The notes under the pieces were generated by a model. The model had not been told where the DNA came from. It did not search any database and saw only the letters and a list, made by a program, of their open reading frames with translations. The translations under genes and the position numbers were made by a program. DNA of 64,000 nt from Rufibacter sediminis (GTDB lineage: Bacteria > Bacteroidota > Bacteroidia > Cytophagales > Hymenobacteraceae): positions 186,001-250,000 of the forward strand of contig NZ_JACOAF010000030.1 of assembly GCF_014269285.1 (NCBI RefSeq), given 5' to 3'. This document shows positions 34,890-43,303 of this stretch, one piece after another (the stretch's first letter is position 1; every line of letters starts with the position of its first letter).

Positions 34890-35582
34890 TTAGATCTGCG
34901 CTTCTACTAGTCTGGAGTCTGCCACTTGCTGCCCGTCAAAGAACCGGACCAGGCGGTTGGTCTTGAGTGCCATGTTCTCGTCATGGGTCACCATCACAAT
35001 GGTGGTGCCTTCTTCCTGGTTCAGGCGCAGCAGAATGTCCATGATCTCGTCGCCCATCACGCTGTCCAGGTTTCCGGTGGGTTCATCCGCCAGGATGATT
35101 TCCGGCTGACCGGCCAGCGCCCGGGCAATGGCCACCCGCTGGCGCTGTCCACCGCTGAGCTGACTGGGAAAGTGCTTGGTGCGGGCACTCAGGCCTACTT
35201 TCTCCAGGGCCGCCAGCGCCCGCTTACGCCGCTCACTCGCGCTCACGTTCCGGTACAGCAACGGCAATTCCACGTTGTCTACCACGCTCAGATCATGAAT
35301 TAAGTGATAACTCTGGAACACAAAACCGATCTTCTCATTGCGCAGCCTGGCCAGTTGCTTGTCTGAGTGCGTTTTCACCGGCTGCCCGTCAATGATCACT
35401 TGGCCGGATGAAGGATCATCCAACAAGCCCATGATGTTGAGCAGCGTAGATTTCCCGCAACCCGAGGGCCCCATGATGGACACAAACTCCCCACGTTCCA
35501 CGTGCAGGTTCACGCGGTGGAGGGCTACCGTCTCAATGGTCTTGGTGCGGTAGACTTTTTCAATGTCTTGTAACTGTATCAT
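34890..35582 (-). CDS. ABC transporter ATP-binding protein (MacB/LolD type)
   Basis: A 230-residue ATPase energising the two permeases. It has a Walker A GPSGCGKST (38-46), a Q-loop around FVFQSYHLIHDLSV, a signature LSGGQRQRVAIARAL, a Walker B IILADEPTGNLDS and an H-loop VMVTHDE. The segment ADEPTGNLDS is typical of the LolD/MacB class, which uses mechanotransmission rather than classical substrate passage. It is coupled to TolC- and HlyD-like genes upstream. Confidence 0.95.
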   Translation of the reverse strand: MIQLQDIEKVYRTKTIETVALHRVNLHVERGEFVSIMGPSGCGKSTLLNIMGLLDDPSSGQVIIDGQPVKTHSDKQLARLRNEKIGFVFQSYHLIHDLSVVDNVELPLLYRNVSASERRKRALAALEKVGLSARTKHFPSQLSGGQRQRVAIARALAGQPEIILADEPTGNLDSVMGDEIMDILLRLNQEEGTTIVMVTHDENMALKTNRLVRFFDGQQVADSRLVEAQI

Positions 35583-35624
35583 AGTTAATATGCTGATGTG
35601 TGAATGTGCTAATGTGCTATGTCT

Positions 35625-35660
35625 GTTTTAGGCCTGTTTTCCGGAAAACGTGCTCAAAAC
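35625..35660 (+). repeat. 36-bp palindrome family, copy 13
   Basis: Left GTTTTAGGCC, centre TTTTCCGGAAAA, right GTGCTCAAAAC. The inner part is a perfect palindrome; the outer arms are imperfect. Confidence 0.75.
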
Positions 35661-35681
35661 AAGTTTTAGCTGGGTACTCCT

Positions 35682-35824
35682 TCGTCCCCCTTGGAAGGGG
35701 GTAGGGGGATGATTTCGCATGCTGATCAATCATCCTGAGGTTCAGTATTTAATTGCTTCTTACAAGCGTTATAAAGTTCTCCAGCCGCCTTTGTCATCCC
35801 CCTACCCCCTTCAAAGGGGGACGA
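35682..35824. mobile_element. MITE-like element with 31-bp inverted repeats
   Basis: The arms 35682-35712 and 35794-35824 are reverse complements except near the inner CCCCCTTNNAAGGGGG turn, which is itself a palindrome in each arm. The 81-bp spacer has no gene. The C-run/G-run arm type is common as a dispersed repeat in Bacteroidota genomes, from memory. There is no obvious target duplication. Confidence 0.65.
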
Positions 35825-35838
35825 AATGCGTGCCTGTT

Positions 35839-35874
35839 GTTTTAGCCCTGTTTTCAGAAAAAGAGCCGCTAAAC
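35839..35874 (+). repeat. 36-bp palindrome family, copy 14
   Basis: Left GTTTTAGCCC, centre TTTTCAGAAAA, right GCCGCTAAAC. It ends 7 bp before the TolC stop codon. Confidence 0.7.
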
Positions 35875-35881
35875 GCATTGC

Positions 35882-37363
35882 TCATTTTTCTGCCAGCAGT
35901 GACTGCCTGCGTTCAAAGTCATATAAGGTAAGCGCTCTGAGTTTGTAATAGGCTACCCAGAAATCCTGAAGGGCCGTAATATACGCCCGCCGGGCCTGGT
36001 CTTTTTCCTGTAAGGCGATGTTCAGGTCAGTGATGCTGATGCGGCCTACCAGAAACGTGGCTTTGGTGATGTCATAGCGTTCCTGGGCAATGGAATCTGC
36101 CGAGGCGGTGATGTGGAGGCGCTCCTTCAGCAGCTCTATCTGGTTTACCTGCGTGTAGACATTCTGCTCAAAAGCTGTCTGTTCCTGCTCTACGGTGTAC
36201 TGGGTGAGCTGCAGGTTGGCCTCGGCGGTTTTCACGCTGGCTTTCTGCCGTCCCCAATCCACGATGGGCACGCTGAACCCCAGCGTTACCTGTTGCTGGT
36301 TTTCCGGTTGGGCATAGCTCTCAGAAAAGTTGTTCGCGCTCTTGGTTAGCCCGAAGGTGGCGTACAGATCGGCGTTGAAGCCGCCTTTGCCCCGGGCCTG
36401 GGCCACCTGCTGCCGGGCCTGCAGCACCCGCCGCTCAAACTGAAACCGCTCTTTCCGGTTAAGCCGGGCCTGCTCTAGGGCGAGTTGCTCTTCCACCTGC
36501 AGAGCCGGAACCGCTTCGGGTGCCTGCACCGCCACTTGTTCGCCCCGCATCAGGCCCACGTAGGCCGAGAACTGCATGGCCACGGTTTTGAGCTCGGTGG
36601 AAGCCTGGGCCTGCGCCATCTGCGCGTTCATGAGGCTCAATTTCAGTTGCAGCAGTTCGTTCCTGGACAATCGGCCTAGCCGATGCTTTTCCTCGGCCAC
36701 CCTGAACAGCGCCTGGTTGTTTTCCACGTTTTTACTCGCAATCTCATAGTTAACCTGCTGGAGCAAGACCTCAAAGAAGCGCTGGGTGGCAGTGGTGGCA
36801 ATGTTCTCGCGGTCTTCAATGAACTGCCGCTCTGATTCCCGGAAGCGCAGGGGCTCTACTTTCTTCGCCCAGCCCAGGCTGTTGTACCCAAAAATAGGCT
36901 GCCGAAACCCGATGATGGCCGGGAAGGAATTGTAGCGCCGTACCCCCTGGTTGAAATCATCGAAGCGCTGGCTCTGCGAAGACACAAAGAACTGCCCGCC
37001 CGTGAGCCCCACCGCCTGACTCAGAGACAAAGACAAATCTGAGTTGCTGATGGAAACGGCCCTGAAGTCAGTGGTACCGTCTGGCTGAATGACCGGAATG
37101 ATGCTCCTGGAGAAATCTGGCAGCGTACCAGACAAGGTCAGGTGCGGCCGGTAATCTGCCTTGAACGTGCGGTACTGCCAATAACTGCCGGTTTTGTTGG
37201 TAGCGGCCTGCTTGGCGGCTGTGGAGGCGGAAAGCGCCAACTCAATGGTTTCGGGCAAGGTGAAGCGGCGCGCAACTCCCCCGTTCTGGGCGCTGGGCTG
37301 GGCCTGCGCCGCCGGCGTTTTCAGAAGATAGAACAACACTATATATAATAGAGTATTTTTCAT
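35882..37363 (-). CDS. TolC family outer-membrane efflux protein
   Basis: A 493-residue protein with signal peptide (MKNTLLYIVLFYLL, cleavage near AQA-QPSAQ). It has the duplicated outer-membrane-factor layout: two halves of long Ala/Gln/Glu/Leu-rich helices (for example VAEEKHRLGRLSRNELLQLK and ITKATFLVGRISITDLNIAL, the paired GRIS/GRLS turns typical of TolC) separated by beta strands. It would form the outer-membrane duct for the HlyD/ABC assembly encoded around it. It is 12 bp downstream of the HlyD gene, so it is cotranscribed. Confidence 0.92.
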   Translation of the reverse strand: MKNTLLYIVLFYLLKTPAAQAQPSAQNGGVARRFTLPETIELALSASTAAKQAATNKTGSYWQYRTFKADYRPHLTLSGTLPDFSRSIIPVIQPDGTTDFRAVSISNSDLSLSLSQAVGLTGGQFFVSSQSQRFDDFNQGVRRYNSFPAIIGFRQPIFGYNSLGWAKKVEPLRFRESERQFIEDRENIATTATQRFFEVLLQQVNYEIASKNVENNQALFRVAEEKHRLGRLSRNELLQLKLSLMNAQMAQAQASTELKTVAMQFSAYVGLMRGEQVAVQAPEAVPALQVEEQLALEQARLNRKERFQFERRVLQARQQVAQARGKGGFNADLYATFGLTKSANNFSESYAQPENQQQVTLGFSVPIVDWGRQKASVKTAEANLQLTQYTVEQEQTAFEQNVYTQVNQIELLKERLHITASADSIAQERYDITKATFLVGRISITDLNIALQEKDQARRAYITALQDFWVAYYKLRALTLYDFERRQSLLAEK

Positions 37364-37375
37364 GATGCAGGGACC

Positions 37376-38626
37376 TTAATCGGCTGAGAGTTGCAGTTCT
37401 TTCAGGTGCGCGTACTCCTTGGTGTTGGAGAGGATGATCTGCTCGCCCTTGGCGATGTCGCCTTGCAGTTCCACGTAGTCCAGGTTGCTGGCGCCGGTTT
37501 TCAGGGTGCGGCGCACGGCTTTGTCGCCCTGGACCACAAACACGGCCTGTTCCGGGGAGCCGGTGAAGAAAGGCCCGTTTTTCACGCGCAGCACGTTGGG
37601 CCGGAAATCAGTGAGGACAAAGACTTCTACCCGCAGGTTGGAGCGCAGGGCGGCGTGGTTTTTCTCCTGCAGCCGCACGTAGAACGTGATGATGCCGTTC
37701 TCTACTTTGGGCTGCACGTTGGCAATCTCGCCGCGTAGATCGGTGTTGTTCACCCGCACGGTCACGGGGCCGCCTACTTTCAACTGCTCGGCGTAGGTAT
37801 CTGCAATGGTGGCTTTGATCTTGAAGCTGCTCAGGTCGGCTATGCGGGCCAATGGGTCTCCGGCATTCACGGTGCCGCCTACTTCCTCGTTCACCCACGT
37901 TACCACGCCTTTGCGCACGGCTTTCACATCGGCTTGCTCCAGTTGGCGCTGCAGTTGGCCTATGTCGCGGCGCTGCATTTCCAGTTCGTAGCCCACGCCT
38001 TTCATGCCTATGCGGGCGGCGGCCTGCTCGTCCTGAATCTGGCGTTGCAGTTGGGTCAGTTCCAGCGAGGCTACCTTCAGGTCCAGCTCGGCTTTTTTCA
38101 CGTTTTCCTGGGTGCCGCCGCCAATGGAAAGCAGGTATTGTTCATCATTAAGGGCAGCTTGCAGGCTTTTCACGCGCACTTCCTGCACGGCATAGCGGGA
38201 ACGGAGCTGGTTCACGTTTTTCTGTAGGTCGTTCTTCAGTTCGGCGGTTTTGTTCTGCTTCAGTTGCTGCTCATCGCGAAGTTTGTCAAAGGCCGTCTGG
38301 GACGATTGCTTGTCCAGGAGCAGGAGCGGCTCGCCGGCCGCCACGTGATCGCCGGGAGTATGCAGCACGCGCTCAATCTTGGCCTGGATGGGACTGGCGA
38401 TGACTTCCTCGTTCTCGGGCACCACCACCCCGGAGGCGGTGAGCGAAGCTTCCACGGCGCCCACTTCCACGGTGGCGAAACGGAGCTCTGATCTGGCTAC
38501 CCGCGTTTGCAGCACCGACCGGAACGCCAGCACCCCAATCAGCACCACCACGACCACTGCGCCAATCTGCCACCACCGCCGACGGTTGGCTTTCTGCACT
38601 ACAGCTTGGGATAATTCTCTGTCCAT
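37376..38626 (-). CDS. HlyD family periplasmic adaptor subunit
   Basis: A 416-residue membrane fusion protein. ATG 38626 (MDRELSQAVV) is chosen because the longer in-frame start at 38671 would place the sigma-54 promoter inside the gene. One N-terminal helix (about 20-40) is followed by the barrel-sandwich segment (SPIQAKIERVLHTPGDHVAAGEPLLLLDKQ), a long coiled-coil hairpin (about 100-230), and the return strand VRKGVVTWVNEEVGGTVNAG. It should couple the inner-membrane ABC complex to the TolC protein. It is the first gene of the regulated unit. Confidence 0.92.
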   Translation of the reverse strand: MDRELSQAVVQKANRRRWWQIGAVVVVVLIGVLAFRSVLQTRVARSELRFATVEVGAVEASLTASGVVVPENEEVIASPIQAKIERVLHTPGDHVAAGEPLLLLDKQSSQTAFDKLRDEQQLKQNKTAELKNDLQKNVNQLRSRYAVQEVRVKSLQAALNDEQYLLSIGGGTQENVKKAELDLKVASLELTQLQRQIQDEQAAARIGMKGVGYELEMQRRDIGQLQRQLEQADVKAVRKGVVTWVNEEVGGTVNAGDPLARIADLSSFKIKATIADTYAEQLKVGGPVTVRVNNTDLRGEIANVQPKVENGIITFYVRLQEKNHAALRSNLRVEVFVLTDFRPNVLRVKNGPFFTGSPEQAVFVVQGDKAVRRTLKTGASNLDYVELQGDIAKGEQIILSNTKEYAHLKELQLSAD

Positions 38627-38654
38627 TTTTGCATCTATTTGACAGTCTGTGTTA

Positions 38655-38670
38655 TCCAAGCGCCGTGCCA
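38655..38670 (-). promoter_or_regulatory. Sigma-54 (-24/-12) promoter of the efflux/two-component operon
   Basis: On the minus strand, TGGCACGGCGCTTGGA matches the RpoN consensus TGGCACG-N4-TTGCW with exact spacing, deviating only in the -12 element (TTGGA for TTGCA). Transcription would start near 38644, leaving about 17 nt before ATG 38626. An NtrC-type activator is encoded downstream in the same unit, which supports the assignment. Confidence 0.75.
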
Positions 38671-38722
38671 CTATTTAATTATCTGATTATCAGAATATTA
38701 CACACAAAACACCTCCGCAAAA

Positions 38723-38749
38723 CTGTCCAGTTCTGGACAGCTGGTCCAG
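38723..38749. promoter_or_regulatory. Putative NtrC-type upstream activating sites
   Basis: CTGTCCAG-TT-CTGGACAG is a perfect 18-bp palindrome (38723-38740), followed directly by a further half-site (CTGGTCCAG, 38741-38749). Three alternating GTCCAG/CTGGAC half-sites result. They lie about 85-100 bp upstream of the predicted start, a usual distance for enhancer-binding proteins. Binding by the regulator at 30630 is inferred. Confidence 0.6.
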
Positions 38750-38793
38750 ATGTGGTCAGGTTTTAGAAGGCGGTAAAGCGGAGGCTAAAAATG

Positions 38794-38828
38794 GTTTTGG
38801 CCCTGTTTTCAGAAAAGGAGCCTAAAAC
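38794..38828 (+). repeat. 36-bp palindrome family, copy 15 (35 bp)
   Basis: Left GTTTTGGCCC, centre TTTTCAGAAAA, right GCCTAAAAC. It lies between the divergent HlyD and TrmH genes. The in-frame N-terminal extension that can be translated from 38791 is repeat sequence, not gene. Confidence 0.7.
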
Positions 38829-38892
38829 GGAAACCGGTACTGCTATCTTTGCCTCGGTCGTTGGCAGTTCCACTTTTACACAGGCCCGCAGC

Positions 38893-39378
38893 ATGGCAAG
38901 AAACAAGGCACAATTTGAAGGCTACTTCGGGATAGGCATCATCGAACCCAAAACCGAGGCCAACGTGGGCACGCTCTGGCGGTCGGCTTCGCTGCTGGGC
39001 GCCAGTTTTATCTTCACCGTAGGGCGGCGGTACAAAAAGCAGTCGTCAGACACAGGTAAAAGCTGGAAGGAGATGCCGCTGTTCCACTACGCAGACTTCG
39101 AGGATTTCTACCAGCATTTGCCCTACAGTTGCCAACTGGTAGGCGTGGAACTGGACGAGAACGCCGTACCGGTAGAGCAGTTTGGGCACCCGGAGCGGTG
39201 CGTGTACCTGCTGGGTTCTGAAGACCACGGCCTCTCCAACGCGGTGCGGGCGCGGTGCCACTACCTGGTGCAGTTGCCCGGCACCAACTCCCTGAACGTG
39301 GCCTCGGCGGGTTCCATCATGCTCTATGACCGGTACCTCAAAGCCCATCTGGCGCAGGAGAATGGGGCAGCACGCTAA
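38893..39378 (+). CDS. TrmH-family (SPOUT) RNA methyltransferase
   Basis: A 161-residue SPOUT methyltransferase. ATG 38893 (MARNKAQFEGYFGIGI) is preferred over 38791, whose extra codons derive from a palindromic repeat. The three SPOUT motifs are visible: KTEANVGTLWRSASLLGA (motif 1), RCVYLLGSEDHGLSNAV (motif 2) and VQLPGTNSLNVASAGSIMLYDRY (motif 3). It is expected to 2'-O-methylate tRNA or rRNA; the exact target cannot be told. It lacks the N-terminal substrate-binding domain of longer TrmH/RlmB proteins. Confidence 0.9.
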   Translation: MARNKAQFEGYFGIGIIEPKTEANVGTLWRSASLLGASFIFTVGRRYKKQSSDTGKSWKEMPLFHYADFEDFYQHLPYSCQLVGVELDENAVPVEQFGHPERCVYLLGSEDHGLSNAVRARCHYLVQLPGTNSLNVASAGSIMLYDRYLKAHLAQENGAAR

Positions 39379-39439
39379 GCGCGAGCCTTTTCCGGGGCAG
39401 TTACTGGCATAATAGGATATTCAGCGCGCAGTCTTTATC

Positions 39440-41053
39440 TTGGACGGGGCAGACCAGTTCTGCGATGCGCTTTATGTCTTACCTTTTGAATCGGCTTTCT
39501 TAGTTTTGTTCCAGTTCCTGAACCCGGCATGGTTGTGGGCCGCCGCCAGCGTGGCCGTTCCCATTGCTATTCATTTATGGAATAAAAAACCGCCCCGTAC
39601 GGTGCTGGTGGGCAGCATTCGGTGGCTCCAACCCTCCGAGAGCAAGAAACTCAGCAGCCTGCGCCTTTCTGAGCCCTGGCTGTTGCTGCTGCGCTGTCTC
39701 CTTTTGGTGCTGCTTGCTCTGCTGTTAGCTGAGCCGCGCTGGAAACACCACGTGCCCGCGGTACCCGAGAAACACGCCTATCTGCACCCTGCGCTTTTTC
39801 AGCCCCGTTACCTTCCGCAGATAGCCGCCACGGTAGATTCTCTGGCTCTCAAAGGCTGGCAGATTCACCGTTTACAGCCCGGTTTTCCCAAACTGCCCCT
39901 AAACGAGGAAACGTCTCTCCAAAACTTCCAAACCGATAGCCTCTCTGCGGATTCCACCAACGCCTGGGCGATGCTGCGCGTGCTCAACCGAAGTCTGCCC
40001 GCCGATGCCCGCGCCTGGATTTTCACCACCGATCTGCTCCGGCACCACCGCGGCGAGTTCCCCGCCCTGCGTTCCGGCCTCACCTGGATTCCCGTGAGCG
40101 CGCCCCAAACCAACACCTGGCTGCAGGAAGCCTACTACACCACCGCCGGACAACTGCTGCTGCGGTTCGGGAAAAGTGACGGACAGGAAGTGACGTTTCT
40201 GGAGCGGAAAGTCGCCAAACCCGTCTCGGGGCAAACCATCACGGTGCCTCACGCGCCCGCCGTCCAGTTCACTTCTCACGCCACTTCAGATTCCCTGACC
40301 TTGATGGATGCCGCCCAAAACACCATCGGCCTTTCCAAACAGCCGCTCCAGGTGCTCGTGCGCTACGGGAAATCGCGGCAAGCCGATGTCCGGTACGTAC
40401 GCGCCGCCCTGCAAACCGCTCTGGACTACCAAGGCGCGGCCTATCAGTTGCTCGTCTCTTCTGAGGATCAAGCCTTGCCCGATTCCGCCCCGGACTGGGT
40501 TTTCTGGTTAAGCGATGAACCCCTGGCTCCGTTTCTGGCCCGTTTTCCGGAAAAGCGCCTGAAAACGCTGCAAGACGCTCCCGGCGGCGTTCCGGTCCAG
40601 AAAACCGAGAGTTGGGCGCAAGTACCGGGCAGTGCGCAACCCGTGTCGCTGCACCAACGCACCTCCGCTCCCCAAACGTTAGCCGTCGATGTCCTCTGGA
40701 AAGACGGTTTCGGGCAGCCGCTGCTGACTCAGGAGATCAAAGACCAACAGACGCACTACCGTTTCTACAGCCGCTTTCACCCCACCTGGAATGCCTTGCC
40801 CAATAATGGACACTTCCCCGAACTGCTCCTTCGGCTGCTCTTCCCCCAGGAAACTTCCTGGCGCACGCAATTTGACACCCGCACCTTACAGCAAGACCTG
40901 GAACGTCCCCGTCCGTTTACCGGCCCGATTCCCGAAAACAGCCCTAAAACAGAAGAATTGCTGGATATAGAACCCTGGCTGGTCGCGTTGATGGCGGTGC
41001 TGCTGACGCTGGAGCGGTGGCTGGCCACCCGCCGCACAAGGATTAGTGCCTGA
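39440..41053 (+). CDS. BatA-like membrane protein (aerotolerance N-terminal domain)
   Basis: A 537-residue protein from a TTG at 39440; a TTG at 39506 would give a start closer to the family (FQFLNPAWLW). The N-terminus FLNPAWLWAAASVAVPIAIHLWN, with PPRTVLVGSIRWLQPSESKK and the helix LLLLRCLLLVLLALLLAEP, is the BatA N-terminal domain. The von Willebrand A part is not recognisable; a large periplasmic region and one C-terminal helix (LVALMAVLLTLERWL) follow. Three copies of the 36-bp palindrome lie within the coding sequence. It is the first of three genes (34 bp to the next). Confidence 0.75.
   Translation: MDGADQFCDALYVLPFESAFLVLFQFLNPAWLWAAASVAVPIAIHLWNKKPPRTVLVGSIRWLQPSESKKLSSLRLSEPWLLLLRCLLLVLLALLLAEPRWKHHVPAVPEKHAYLHPALFQPRYLPQIAATVDSLALKGWQIHRLQPGFPKLPLNEETSLQNFQTDSLSADSTNAWAMLRVLNRSLPADARAWIFTTDLLRHHRGEFPALRSGLTWIPVSAPQTNTWLQEAYYTTAGQLLLRFGKSDGQEVTFLERKVAKPVSGQTITVPHAPAVQFTSHATSDSLTLMDAAQNTIGLSKQPLQVLVRYGKSRQADVRYVRAALQTALDYQGAAYQLLVSSEDQALPDSAPDWVFWLSDEPLAPFLARFPEKRLKTLQDAPGGVPVQKTESWAQVPGSAQPVSLHQRTSAPQTLAVDVLWKDGFGQPLLTQEIKDQQTHYRFYSRFHPTWNALPNNGHFPELLLRLLFPQETSWRTQFDTRTLQQDLERPRPFTGPIPENSPKTEELLDIEPWLVALMAVLLTLERWLATRRTRISA
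39870..39904 (+). repeat. 36-bp palindrome family, copy 16, inside a coding sequence
   Basis: 35 bp within the BatA-like gene. The centre is GGTTTTCCCAAA and the right arm GCCCCTAAAC. It is read as RLQPGFPKLPLN, in the same centre frame (F-P) as copies 17 and 18. Confidence 0.6.
40531..40566 (+). repeat. 36-bp palindrome family, copy 17, inside a coding sequence
   Basis: 36 bp within the BatA-like gene. The centre TTTTCCGGAAAA is perfect. It is read as FLARFPEKRLKT. Confidence 0.75.
40915..40950 (+). repeat. 36-bp palindrome family, copy 18, inside a coding sequence
   Basis: 36 bp within the BatA-like gene, near its 3' end. Centre ATTCCCGAAAA, right arm GCCCTAAAAC. It is read as FTGPIPENSPKT, aligned residue for residue with copy 17. 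Confidence 0.72.
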
Positions 41054-41087
41054 TATCGTGTACATTTAACATTCATCCCCCAGAACG

Positions 41088-43301
41088 TTGCCTCACCTGA
41101 CCTCCCATATCTCCCCTTCGGCCCCGGTGCTTATGCACGTGCGGGCGCAGTACCTCCGCCGGAAGGCCGGGCTGCTGGCATTGCAGGAACTGGGCATGTT
41201 GCTGCCTTTGGCGGTGTGGACCTACCGCGGAGGAATTGGAGGCGTGACCGCCGCGCTTCTCCTGATGCTGCTGACCTTGGGTTTACAGGCCTGGCGCTGG
41301 CGCGAACTGCAGCAGAAAACTGACCTGCTCAAAATTGCCCGGCACCTGAACCGCCAATTCCCGCAACTGGAAGAAAGCACCGAGCTGTTGCTGCAACCCG
41401 AGGAGCAACTGGGCTTACTTCCTCAACTCCAGCGCCAACGCGTAGCGGCGGTCCTGGCGCAGATTCCGCCGGAAGAAGCCTCGCCGGTGAAGTACAAAAG
41501 CGGGATAATCTTCTTACTAGTGGGAGCGTTGCTGGCAATTGCGATCTGGTTTCTGCCCGTTTCGCCTCGGCAACTGAATCAAACGGCTTCTGCCGACGCG
41601 GGTAACTCCGCGGAGGTACAGACGCCCGTTGCGCAGCCCAAAGCCATTCTGCCGGCCATTGAGCAGATGCACCTCAAGATTACGCCCCCCGCTTACACCC
41701 GCAAAGCTCCCTACGCCGTCACCACGCCCTCCTTCAAAGCCGAAGTGGGCGCACAGGTCACGTTCACCCTTCAAACCAATGCGGCGGTGTCTTCGCTGCA
41801 ACTGATTTTAAGCAACCAGAAAGCGATCAATCTCCGGCCGGTGGCGAGGCAGCAAGACACCTATACCACTTCCATCACGGTCACGCAAGCGGCGTTGTAC
41901 CATCTCCGGATCAACGGGCAGGCCTCTGATTTCTATTCCATAGAAGTAATTCCAGACGAAGCGCCTTCCGTAGCGGTGCAGCAACCTAAGCAGTACACCG
42001 AGATCCTCTTCGGGGAACCGCAGCGGGTGATCTTGCAGGCGACCCTGCGGGATGACTACGGTCTTCGGTCCGCTGATTTAATCGCTACCGTGGCCCAGGG
42101 CGAGGGAGAGGCCGTGAAGTTCCGGGAGCAGCGCATTCCGCTTCAGCTTTCGTTCAGCGGCCAGCCGCGCCAGTTGCAGCTGAAACAAACCCTGAATTTG
42201 AAGACCCTGGGCATGACCTACGGCGATGAACTGTATTTTTACCTGCAGGCCTATGACAACCACCGGGGCTACACCCGCACCGAGGCGTTTCTGGTAGAGA
42301 TTGAGGACACCACCATCGTGGAAACCATGGATGATCTTTCGCTGGGCGTGAACCCCAACCCTGAGTATTTCCGGAGCCAGCGCCAGATCATCATTGACAC
42401 CGAGAAACTGATTCAGGAGCAGAAGGGCCTCACGCCGGCCGTTTTTCAGGAGCGGTCCAACAACATCGGGGTAGACCAGAAATTGCTGCGCCTGCGCTAC
42501 GGCAAGTTCCTGGGCGAAGAGTTTGAATCGAACATCGGGGCCGCCGCCCTTCCGCCAGAACTAGCCGAAGGACACACTATGGACGACGGCCATGACCATT
42601 CGCCCAAGCAAGGAAGCAGCGAGCACGAAACCAAGATGGGCGAACTGCTGGACCCGTACCTGCATAAGCACGATCAGGAAGAAGCCGCCACGTTTTTTGA
42701 ACCAGCCATCAAGGCGCAATTGAAAGGCGCGCTGGCCCAGATGTGGGAGGCGGAGCTGAGGCTGCGCACTGCGCGGCCCAAGGAAGCGCTGCCGTTTGAG
42801 TACAAGGCGCTGCGCATGCTCAAAGACGTGCAGCAGAAATCACGGGTGTACTTGAAGAAAAGTGGTTTTGAGCCGCCGCCGCTCAAAGAACCCGAAAAAC
42901 GCCTCACTGGTGACCTGAGCAAAGTGCAGCCGGTAGAAGCCCAGCGGAAAGAAAAACCCACGGAAACCGCCATGGTGGTGCGGCAGGCGCTGCAACGCGT
43001 AAGCCAGCTCCGCCAAGGCAGATCGCCTCTTTCCGCTGATGCCGCTTTGCTGGAGCTGGCTGGTCAGGAACTGGGGAAAGCCGCCGTGCGGGAACCCGGC
43101 GCGTACCTGCGCGCCCTGCAAGACCTCCGGAAGCTGACGCAGGACATCCGGGCAGAGCGTCCGCTGTGCTTTGATTGCCTTACGCGGGTAGAAGCCGCCC
43201 TGCACCGTTTTCTGCCCGTTTTTGTTAAAACGGCCCAAAAACCGGTGTCTTCCGGGGCACCCAAGAAACTGGCGCAGGACTACTTTAACCGGCTGAACTA
43301 A
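41088..43301 (+). CDS. DUF4175-like membrane protein
   Basis: A 737-residue protein from TTG 41088, or 722 residues from ATG 41133. Two N-terminal helices (about 33-50 and 52-70), a third at about 142-160 (IIFLLVGALLAIAIWFLPV), then a long periplasmic region with a beta-sandwich-like part (MHLKITPPAYTRKAPY, DEAPSVAVQQPKQYTEI, ATLRDDYGLRSADLIA) and a charged helical tail. The order and the DDYGL segment match large DUF4175-type proteins found with BatA-like genes. Copy 19 of the palindrome lies near the 3' end. The next gene starts 2 bp after its stop. Confidence 0.7.
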   Translation: MPHLTSHISPSAPVLMHVRAQYLRRKAGLLALQELGMLLPLAVWTYRGGIGGVTAALLLMLLTLGLQAWRWRELQQKTDLLKIARHLNRQFPQLEESTELLLQPEEQLGLLPQLQRQRVAAVLAQIPPEEASPVKYKSGIIFLLVGALLAIAIWFLPVSPRQLNQTASADAGNSAEVQTPVAQPKAILPAIEQMHLKITPPAYTRKAPYAVTTPSFKAEVGAQVTFTLQTNAAVSSLQLILSNQKAINLRPVARQQDTYTTSITVTQAALYHLRINGQASDFYSIEVIPDEAPSVAVQQPKQYTEILFGEPQRVILQATLRDDYGLRSADLIATVAQGEGEAVKFREQRIPLQLSFSGQPRQLQLKQTLNLKTLGMTYGDELYFYLQAYDNHRGYTRTEAFLVEIEDTTIVETMDDLSLGVNPNPEYFRSQRQIIIDTEKLIQEQKGLTPAVFQERSNNIGVDQKLLRLRYGKFLGEEFESNIGAAALPPELAEGHTMDDGHDHSPKQGSSEHETKMGELLDPYLHKHDQEEAATFFEPAIKAQLKGALAQMWEAELRLRTARPKEALPFEYKALRMLKDVQQKSRVYLKKSGFEPPPLKEPEKRLTGDLSKVQPVEAQRKEKPTETAMVVRQALQRVSQLRQGRSPLSADAALLELAGQELGKAAVREPGAYLRALQDLRKLTQDIRAERPLCFDCLTRVEAALHRFLPVFVKTAQKPVSSGAPKKLAQDYFNRLN
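43207..43242 (+). repeat. 36-bp palindrome family, copy 19, inside a coding sequence
   Basis: 36 bp within the DUF4175-like gene. Centre GTTTTTGTTAAAAC, right arm GGCCCAAAAAC. It is read as RFLPVFVKTAQKP, one base out of phase with the other intragenic copies. Confidence 0.6.
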
Positions 43302-43303
43302 CC

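Larger units (their letters stand above)
35583..35881. other. Intergenic region between ATPase and TolC genes with MITE-like inverted repeat
   Basis: 299 bp inside the transporter cluster. It holds two 36-bp family copies (35625, 35839) flanking a 143-bp inverted-repeat element (35682-35824). No gene is supported; the short plus-strand frame across it consists of repeat sequence. Confidence 0.75.

Noticed and set aside
38791-38892. N-terminal extension of the TrmH-family gene
   Set aside because: The extra codons come from palindrome copy 15; the family begins at ATG 38893.
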